From Methylacidiphilum caldifontis (GTDB lineage Bacteria; Verrucomicrobiota; Verrucomicrobiia; Methylacidiphilales; CAMAQI01), in assembly GCA_945877805.1 (NCBI GenBank), contig CAMCSM010000019.1, forward strand, positions 1-37,025: a DNA stretch of 37,025 bases, written 5' to 3'. Below, piece after piece: positions 31,891-37,025 of this stretch. The position numbers and the translations under genes are program-made. Position 1 is the stretch's first letter, and every line of letters begins with the position of its first letter. The notes beneath the pieces were generated by a model, which did not search any database, was not told the DNA's origin, and was given only the letters and a program-made list of their open reading frames with translations.

Positions 31891-31939
31891 GAGCAGATGC
31901 GTCACTAAATCAGCTATCCGGCTATCCGGCTATTCAGCT
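31869..31939 (+). repeat. ATCCGGCT phrase repeat overlapping a gene end
   Basis: GGATAGCTCAATAGCTT (31869-31885) matches 33127-33143 at 16 of 17 bases in the same orientation. AGCTATCCGGCTATCCGGC (31912-31930) is the exact reverse complement of 33116-33134. The tandem unit is about eight bases. It begins inside the RluA-type coding sequence and continues toward the RlmI-like gene. Confidence 0.7.
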
Positions 31940-31994
31940 TCACAAAAAGACAGTTCCCCATTGACCGCTTAAGATCCGATGCCACGTTCTCGGG

Positions 31995-33047
31995 ATGACC
32001 GATCTCATCAGCCCACCAATCTCCGAACTCCTGAACAAAGCGATCTCTTTACGCGAACCGATGTTTGATCCCCATCATCGCTCCGCCCTTCGCCTGTTTA
32101 ACGGGTTTATCGAGGGAAATCCGGAGCTCTGTATCGATCTTTATGCGAAGTCGCTTCTCTTTCATAATTATGCCAATCCCTCTGAAAAAGGAGCGGAAAC
32201 GGTTCAACTCGCTTTAGCCTTTTTAAAAGAACGATTGCCTTGGGTTCAATCGGCTGTGGTTAAGGAACGATACGGAGAAAGTCAGGAGAAGAAATCAGGG
32301 GTCGTGATTTTTGGAGATCAATTGGATCGCAAAATCTTAGAGAACGATCTCTGGTATTCGATCGATCTTTGTATGAATCGTGATGCCAGCCTTTATCTCG
32401 ATACTCGTTTTTTACGGGATTGGATAATTAAAAATTTAAAAGGAAAAACAGTCCTCAACACCTTTGCTTATACGGGGAGCCTCGGGGTTGCCGCCCTGGG
32501 AGCAGGGGCCTCACAGGTCGTTCAGGTGGAGCAAAATCGGAAGTTCCTCAATTGCGCAAAAGACTCTTACTCCTTGAATGGATTTCTGATTAAAAAATCT
32601 GATTTTCTCGAAGGGGATTTCTGGGCAAAGGTCAGTCATCTTAAAAATAAAGGAACGCTCTTTGATGCGGTGATCTTAGATCCCCCTTTTTTTGCAACGA
32701 GTGAGCAAGGGACGGTCGATCTCGCCCAAAACTGTAAACAGGTCATTAATAAAATTCGGCCTCTCGTCCAAAATGACGGCTATTTAATTGTGATTAACAA
32801 TGCCCTTTTTCTCAGTGGAAAAGAGTTTATGACCGAAATAGAATCCCTTTGTCAGGATGGCTATTTATCGGTCGAGACAATGATTCAGATCCCCCCTGAT
32901 TTCGCCGGTTTTCCTGGCACAGAAAAGTCCCCTTTCGTGACCGATCCGGCTCCTTTCAATCACTCCACGAAGATTATTGTTCTTCGCGTCAAAAGAAAAA
33001 GCCAGACCGTTAAGGTTCCTCCCAATGAAGTGCTTAAAAAGGGTTAA
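31995..33047 (+). CDS. RlmI-like class I rRNA methyltransferase (short form)
   Basis: The 350-residue protein has the class I SAM-binding motif LNTFAYTGSLGVAALGAGA (154-172), the acidic VEQN after it, and the motif DPPFF (229-233) of RlmI/RlmK-type enzymes, which methylate 23S rRNA cytidines. The preceding CMNRDASLYLDTRFLRDW aligns with the DxxR region upstream of motif I. The N-terminal PUA domain of RlmI is absent or unrecognisable; residues 1-120 look like a diverged EEHUD-like part. Repeats flank the gene on both sides. Cytidine specificity is inferred. Confidence 0.82.
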   Translation: MTDLISPPISELLNKAISLREPMFDPHHRSALRLFNGFIEGNPELCIDLYAKSLLFHNYANPSEKGAETVQLALAFLKERLPWVQSAVVKERYGESQEKKSGVVIFGDQLDRKILENDLWYSIDLCMNRDASLYLDTRFLRDWIIKNLKGKTVLNTFAYTGSLGVAALGAGASQVVQVEQNRKFLNCAKDSYSLNGFLIKKSDFLEGDFWAKVSHLKNKGTLFDAVILDPPFFATSEQGTVDLAQNCKQVINKIRPLVQNDGYLIVINNALFLSGKEFMTEIESLCQDGYLSVETMIQIPPDFAGFPGTEKSPFVTDPAPFNHSTKIIVLRVKRKSQTVKVPPNEVLKKG

Positions 33048-33068
33048 ACCTAAAGTCTGCAACCCATT

Positions 33069-33108
33069 TAACCGCTTATCTTCACTCATACTCGCTCATC
33101 GAGGAAGG
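33069..33108 (+). repeat. Dispersed phrase repeat (CTTATCTTCACT family), second copy
   Basis: TAACCGCTTATCTTCACT, then CATACTCGCTCATCGAGGAAGG. It pairs with 4981-5019 over nearly 40 bases with about nine differences. Confidence 0.6.
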
Positions 33109-33141
33109 CCTAATCGCCGGATAGCCGGATAGCTCGATAGC

Positions 33142-33343
33142 TTAAATCCATTTAAAATACGGGGGAGTGTCTCGCGCGGAGACGCAGAGAACGAGAGGCT
33201 AATCGGCTGATCCACCTTCGTCCCGCACTGCGGGACTACGGCGGACTAAGCGTGGACTGTAGGGCTGATGGGGGGGGATTTAAAACTCTCTGCGTCTCAG
33301 CGTCTCCGCGCGAGCCAATCCCCCGTATTTTAAATGGATTTAA
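33142..33343. mobile_element. MITE-like 202-bp inverted-repeat element
   Basis: The outer 25 bases (33142-33166 and 33319-33343) are perfect reverse complements, starting TTAAATCCATTTAAAATACG. After a four-base mismatch the arms continue with CTCGCGCGGAGACGC (15 bases, complement at 33300-33314). The interior has GTCCCGC-ACT-GCGGGAC (33220-33236), a central hairpin inside a CTTCG...GGCGGACTAAGCG phrase. There is no transposase. It may be a mobilisable element, or two formulaic repeats lying head to head. Confidence 0.55.
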
Positions 33344-33377
33344 ATTCGTGCCAATTCGTGTCCATTCGTGGTTAAAG
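33341..33377 (+). repeat. TTCGTG tandem phrase repeat ending in a gene stop
   Basis: AAATTCGTGCCAATTCGTG then TCCATTCGTGGTTAAAG: three TTCGTG units at 10-11 base spacing, the same plan as 5177-5211. Its GGTTAA supplies the TAA stop (33372-33374, minus strand) of the nucleotidyltransferase gene. Confidence 0.65.
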
Positions 33378-34097
33378 ATGTTTTTGTATTGTGTTGAGCT
33401 GCGAGAGAATCCCCGGATCTCGAACGTCGACCCAGTCGCTTTTAATCTTATGCCCTTTGATTTTGCCCCCCGCTTGGGCGAACGCCTTGAGGGCATCGGT
33501 AAATTCATATTCCCCACGGGGCGATTTTTGAAGCGTTGCTGTATATTCAAAAATTCGAGGGGTCAGTGCGTAAATTCCGGCGTTGTAAAAAGCATTCGGG
33601 GGCGGAGTTTGAAATTGACCCTTTTCAATCAGATCGATCATTTGATCTTGATCATCAAGCAAAACCGCACCTCCATTTTTAAGATCCTGTCCCTCTTTAA
33701 GAGCGATCACTCCCTCTCCACAAAAGGCCTCGACAAAATTTTTATATTCCGGAGCGGCGATCAGAATATCCCCATAAGTAAAAAGGAACGGATCTTTGCC
33801 AATCCAGGTTTGAGCAAGTTCAGGGGCCTTCCCTGTCCCATCTTGGACCGTCTGAGTTCCATAAGTGATCGAAACACCAAAGCGACTTCCATCACCGAAA
33901 TAGTTTTGAATGAAATGACCTTGATAACCAATCACGATAAAAAATTCATCAATCCCTGCCTCATCTCGAAGCCCACTCATAATATGTTCTAAAATCGGTT
34001 TCCCCTGAACGAGGAGCATCGGTTTAGGGGTGGCCTGGGTAAGCTCCCCCATGCGGGTTCCTTTTCCAGCGGCTAAGATCAAGGCTTTGTGAATCAT
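33372..34097 (-). CDS. Sugar-phosphate nucleotidyltransferase
   Basis: The 241-residue protein is a nucleotidyltransferase of the RfbA / GlmU-N / HddC type, which makes NDP-sugars from NTP and a sugar-1-phosphate. It has the nucleotide loop LILAAGKGTRMGELTQATPKP (6-26, Lys25), the metal site YGD (Asp110), and a C-terminal VDVRDPGILSQLN. It lacks the hexapeptide-repeat acyltransferase domain of full GlmU. The sugar cannot be identified, and no LPS genes surround it. It is divergent from leuS, with 96 bases between. A repeat phrase forms its stop codon. Confidence 0.85.
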   Translation of the reverse strand: MIHKALILAAGKGTRMGELTQATPKPMLLVQGKPILEHIMSGLRDEAGIDEFFIVIGYQGHFIQNYFGDGSRFGVSITYGTQTVQDGTGKAPELAQTWIGKDPFLFTYGDILIAAPEYKNFVEAFCGEGVIALKEGQDLKNGGAVLLDDQDQMIDLIEKGQFQTPPPNAFYNAGIYALTPRIFEYTATLQKSPRGEYEFTDALKAFAQAGGKIKGHKIKSDWVDVRDPGILSQLNTIQKHL

Positions 34098-34193
34098 CTT
34101 ATCGTAAAAAGTAACTAGTTTTGAATGAAGAACAATTCTAAATAATCTTTTCGCTTTTCGTGTTCCTCGAGATTGCTATGACTCTCTCCTCTT

Positions 34194-36671
34194 ATGCAAG
34201 TCAGACGCCAATTTCCTTTTCACGAAATCGAACCTCAATGGCAAAAACGTTGGGAGGAACTTCAATCCTTCCGTGCCGCCAATCCGGGTGAGAAAGGAGC
34301 TGAAAAACCGAAATATTTTGTCCTCGATATGTTTCCCTACCCCTCCGGCTCAGGCCTCCACGTCGGTCATCTCGAGGGCTACACGGCGACGGATATCGTG
34401 GCCCGATATAAACGGATGAACGGATTCAATGTCCTTCACCCCATCGGTTGGGATGCCTTCGGTCTTCCCGCTGAACAGTTCGCTGTCAAAGAGGGGATTC
34501 ATCCTCGGATCACCACGGAGAAAAATATCTCAAATTTTACCCGTCAGATTAAAATGATGGGATTCTCCTACGACTGGTCTCGTGAAATCGATACGACTCA
34601 TCCTCACTACTATCGATGGACTCAGTGGATCTTTCTCCAGCTTTTCAATAAAGGACTCGCCTACGTTTCTGATGCCCCGGTCTGGTACTGCCCTGCCCTC
34701 GGCACGGTTCTTGCCAATGAAGAGATTTTAAATACCCCGGAAGGGCCGCGCTCAGAACGGGGAAATCATCCGGTGGAACGCCGCCCGCTCCGTCAATGGA
34801 TGCTCAAGATCACCGCTTATGCCGAACGGCTGCTCAAAGATCTCGATCTGCTCGATTGGCCGGAATCGCTCAAGGAGATGCAGCGAAATTGGATCGGTCG
34901 AAGCGAAGGGGCTGAAGTCACTTTTCAAGTCGCTGACTCCTCTGAAACGATCACGGTTTATACCACAAGACCGGATACTCTCTTCGGAGCAACTTATATG
35001 GTTCTCTCTCCAGAGCACCCTCTCCTTTCTAAAATCACGACAACGAATCAAAAATCGGCGATCGAAGCGTATCAAAAAGAGGTCAATTCAAAATCAGATC
35101 TAGAACGAACCGATCTTGCAAAGTTCAAAACCGGAGTCTGGACAGGGTCCCACGCAGTGAATCCAGTCAACGGTGAAAAAATCCCGATCTGGATCGCTGA
35201 CTATGTCCTCATGGGCTACGGAACGGGGGCGATCATGGCGGTTCCCGCTCATGATGAGCGTGATCATGAATTCGCAAAGCAGTTTAACCTTCCGATACGT
35301 GAGGTCGTTCGCCCCTCGGGGGGAATCCGTCCGGATCAACCGGAAACCACGCTCTGTTTCTCAGGGGATGGGATGGCGGTGAACTCCGATTTTATTAGCG
35401 GTCTGATGACTGCTGAAGCGAAATCAAAAATGATCGAATGGCTGGAAAGTCATCAAGTCGGACTGCGCTCAATCAAATTTAAACTGCGTGACTGGCTCTT
35501 CTCTCGGCAACGTTATTGGGGGGAACCGTTCCCGATTATTTGGAAGGAGGGAGTGGCTTGTGCAATCCCAGAAAATGAGCTTCCTCTCTTACTTCCGGAA
35601 CTTGAGGATTTCAAGCCAAACGCCGACGGTCAGGCCCCTTTAAGTAAAGCGAAAGAATGGCTCAAAACTCCTTGCGGGGGGACTCGCGAAATCAATACGA
35701 TGCCTCAATGGGCCGGCTCCTGTTGGTACTACTTACGCTATTGCGACCCTCATAACTCGCAATTTGCGATTGATCCAGAGGTCGAAAAATATTGGATGGG
35801 GGAAAAAGGGGTCGATCTCTATATCGGCGGAGCGGAACATGCCGTTCTCCATCTCCTTTATGCCCGATTCTGGCATAAGGTTCTCTTTGATTGCGGGGTC
35901 GTCTCCTCCCCAGAGCCGTTTCATAAATTGGTCAATCAAGGGATCATCCTTGGCGAGAACAACCAAAAGATGTCAAAATCGGTCGGTAATGTCGTCAATC
36001 CAGATCTGGTTGTCAGTGAATACGGAGCCGATTCCGTTCGTCTCTTCGAAATGTTCATGGGCCCTCTTGAGCAGATCAAACCGTGGGTAACCACAGGAGT
36101 CGAAGGGGTCTATCGTTTTCTCGGTCGCCTCTGGCGTTTGGTGATGGAAGAGACGCAAACGGGGGATTGGGAACTGAGCCCAAGACTCAGTCACGATGAA
36201 CCCTCTGAAGCGATCTTACGTCGTCTTCACGAGACGATTGCAAAAGTCACGGAAGATATCGACCGGCTCGCTTTTAATACAGCGATCTCTCAACTCATGA
36301 TCTTAGTCAACGATCTGACGAAAGAGGAGAAACGATCGATCGCGACGATTCAAACCCTACTAAAACTCCTCTCCCCCTTCGCCCCCCATATTGCGGAGGA
36401 GCTCTCCCATCGACTCAGCGCTGAGAAACCGGCAAGCGAAGCCGATTGGCCGATCGCCGATCAGAAATACCTCGTTCAATCAGAGGTTGAAATCGTCGTT
36501 CAAGTCCTTGGCAAACTTCGTGGCAAACTGGTTGTTCCGATCGATTCACCCGAGGGGTTCATTCAACCGCTCGCACTACAAATCGAGGCGGTAAAACCGT
36601 GGATCGAAGGAAAAACGATTGTTAAAACGATTCTTGTTCCGAATAAACTGATTAATTTTGTCGTTAAATAA
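34194..36671 (+). CDS. leuS: Leucyl-tRNA synthetase
   Basis: LeuS charges tRNA-Leu with leucine and edits mischarged products. The 825-residue class I synthetase has [17 protein letters not shown] (HIGH-equivalent HVGH at 56-59), the CP1 editing domain (about 220-410, with [16 protein letters not shown]), the [12 protein letters not shown] segment, and KMSKS at 592-596. An anticodon-binding domain and the C-terminal LeuS tail follow. Length is typical for bacteria. It is a monocistronic gene as seen here. No T-box leader is visible in the 96 upstream bases. Confidence 0.97.
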   Translation: MQVRRQFPFHEIEPQWQKRWEELQSFRAANPGEKGAEKPKYFVLDMFPYPSGSGLHVGHLEGYTATDIVARYKRMNGFNVLHPIGWDAFGLPAEQFAVKEGIHPRITTEKNISNFTRQIKMMGFSYDWSREIDTTHPHYYRWTQWIFLQLFNKGLAYVSDAPVWYCPALGTVLANEEILNTPEGPRSERGNHPVERRPLRQWMLKITAYAERLLKDLDLLDWPESLKEMQRNWIGRSEGAEVTFQVADSSETITVYTTRPDTLFGATYMVLSPEHPLLSKITTTNQKSAIEAYQKEVNSKSDLERTDLAKFKTGVWTGSHAVNPVNGEKIPIWIADYVLMGYGTGAIMAVPAHDERDHEFAKQFNLPIREVVRPSGGIRPDQPETTLCFSGDGMAVNSDFISGLMTAEAKSKMIEWLESHQVGLRSIKFKLRDWLFSRQRYWGEPFPIIWKEGVACAIPENELPLLLPELEDFKPNADGQAPLSKAKEWLKTPCGGTREINTMPQWAGSCWYYLRYCDPHNSQFAIDPEVEKYWMGEKGVDLYIGGAEHAVLHLLYARFWHKVLFDCGVVSSPEPFHKLVNQGIILGENNQKMSKSVGNVVNPDLVVSEYGADSVRLFEMFMGPLEQIKPWVTTGVEGVYRFLGRLWRLVMEETQTGDWELSPRLSHDEPSEAILRRLHETIAKVTEDIDRLAFNTAISQLMILVNDLTKEEKRSIATIQTLLKLLSPFAPHIAEELSHRLSAEKPASEADWPIADQKYLVQSEVEIVVQVLGKLRGKLVVPIDSPEGFIQPLALQIEAVKPWIEGKTIVKTILVPNKLINFVVK

Positions 36672-36708
36672 TGACGAGAAATCGAGCATGATGTTACCAC
36701 TGAAACAA

Positions 36709-36746
36709 TGAATTTAGCCACAGAGAACGCAAAGAACTCAAAATAA
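36709..36746 (+). repeat. Dispersed phrase repeat (GAATTTAGCC family), copy 3
   Basis: GAATTTAGCCACAGAGAACG then CAAAGAACTCAAAATAATT, 38 bases after the leuS stop. It agrees with copy 1 (18573-18611) at most positions. Confidence 0.7.
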
Positions 36747-36862
36747 TTTCTCTTTTTTTCTTTTTCTTTGATCAACTTTATGACTGTTTGAATCCCGTTA
36801 CTAGTGCTGACCAGTGAGTATGTCCATGATGACTGACCTCAGTGCAGGAACAGATATTTTTA

Positions 36863-36921
36863 AAGAAGATAATTTTCTTGAGAGTGGCGAGTTCTCGCCC
36901 ACTCTCAAGGCAAATCTTCGA
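36863..36921. terminator. Long hairpin at the end of the right-edge gene
   Basis: CTTGAGAGTGG-CGAG (from 36877) pairs with CTCGC-CCACTCTCAAG (to 36909) with one bulged base. An outer stem GAAGAT/ATCTTC spans 36863-36921. The minus-strand stop codon (36905-36907) lies inside the stem. No clean T-tract follows on the minus strand; on the plus strand a T-rich stretch begins about 10 bases later. It may serve both directions. Confidence 0.55.
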
Positions 36922-37024
36922 TTTTATTTTTGATTTTTAATTTTGAAAGTTCGAGCGACAAGTCGATTAGAGTTTGTGAGAGATTTTTAAATTCATTGAA
37001 GCTCTCGATCTCTTTTTGGATTTG
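36905..37024 (-). CDS. 3' end of a gene running off the right edge
   Basis: Reading inward from the right edge on the minus strand gives 39 sense codons before TGA: QIQKEIESFNEF, then KNLSQTLIDLSLEL, then SKLKIKNKIEDLP. The segment is helical with leucine/isoleucine at heptad-like spacing, so it is probably a coiled-coil C-terminus. The start lies outside the window. A hairpin overlaps the stop. Family unknown; the call rests on the open frame, the codon composition and the hairpin placed at the stop. Confidence 0.5.
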   Translation of the reverse strand, partial: QIQKEIESFNEFKNLSQTLIDLSLELSKLKIKNKIEDLP

Positions 37025-37025
37025 T

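Larger units (their letters stand above)
33048..33371. other. Gene-free region made of repeat phrases
   Basis: The 324 bases hold, in order: the CTTATCTTCACT phrase (33069-33108), the GCCGGATAGCC repeat (33116-33143), an inverted-repeat element (33142-33343) with a central hairpin, and the TTCGTG repeat (33341-33377) that ends in the stop codon of the next gene. No open frame here looks like a gene. Confidence 0.6.

Noticed and set aside
33252-33992. Long plus-strand frame opposite the nucleotidyltransferase gene
   Set aside because: Antisense shadow; the minus-strand frame has the complete nucleotidyltransferase motifs, while this one starts within repeat DNA.
34098-34193. T-box leader for leuS
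   Set aside because: The region is under 100 bases and lacks the T-box sequence; no specifier stem is seen.

Overview
This window reads as a bacterial chromosome segment of moderate GC, most likely from Verrucomicrobiota (PVC group). The assignment is inference. It rests on the small lipoprotein with its conserved C-terminal tail (16389-16814), the chlorite-dismutase-like protein, the gene mix, and many formulaic intergenic repeats of a kind I associate with Verrucomicrobia and Planctomycetes. There is no plasmid, prophage or CRISPR signature. Most genes are housekeeping, but the intergenic DNA is unusually rich in structured repeats.

Layout. 1-1107: degenerate repeat DNA and an orphan ORF6N-domain gene. 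1108-3731: sucC-sucD with an RluE-like pseudouridine synthase starting at TTG right after sucD. 4029-4847: a lone methyltransferase-like gene. 4848-5314: a gene-free region with three back-to-back hairpins and repeat phrases. 5315-8621 (minus): a five-gene operon of a threonine-synthase-like PLP enzyme, a CysO/MoaD-type sulfur carrier ending in Gly-Gly, a NIL-domain protein, a secreted protein and a membrane protein. The operon is preceded by a clear SAM-I (S-box) riboswitch with its own promoter and terminator. 8898-12271 (minus): AI-2E-family permease, HtpX and a glycosyltransferase-like protein. 12332-18568 (plus): TerC-family protein, LipA, an LCAT-like protein lacking its nucleophile, a chlorite-dismutase-family protein, a lipoprotein, LeuD and LeuB. 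18845-23716: EF-hand protein, SrkA-like kinase with an L,D-transpeptidase-like protein, and a divergent YHYH protein / metallophosphoesterase pair. 23846-27915: mfd overlapping a SurA-like chaperone. 28092-29513 (minus): class III aminotransferase. 29632-31890: FKBP isomerase, unknown protein, DUF1232-like peptide and RluA-type pseudouridine synthase. 31995-34097: RlmI-like methyltransferase between repeats, a 202-bp inverted-repeat element and a sugar-phosphate nucleotidyltransferase. 34194-36671: leuS. At the right edge is the 3' end of another minus-strand gene.

How it fits together. The most interesting unit is the SAM-riboswitch operon. A riboswitch that shuts off when S-adenosylmethionine is plentiful controls an enzyme annotated by family as threonine synthase, together with a sulfur carrier and a NIL protein. 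The simplest reading is that the operon makes homocysteine or methionine using sulfur delivered as a protein thiocarboxylate, rather than simply making threonine. The second theme is the dispersed repeat phrases: at least ten intergenic stretches share short phrases with each other, some reach into gene ends, and one forms a MITE-like element.
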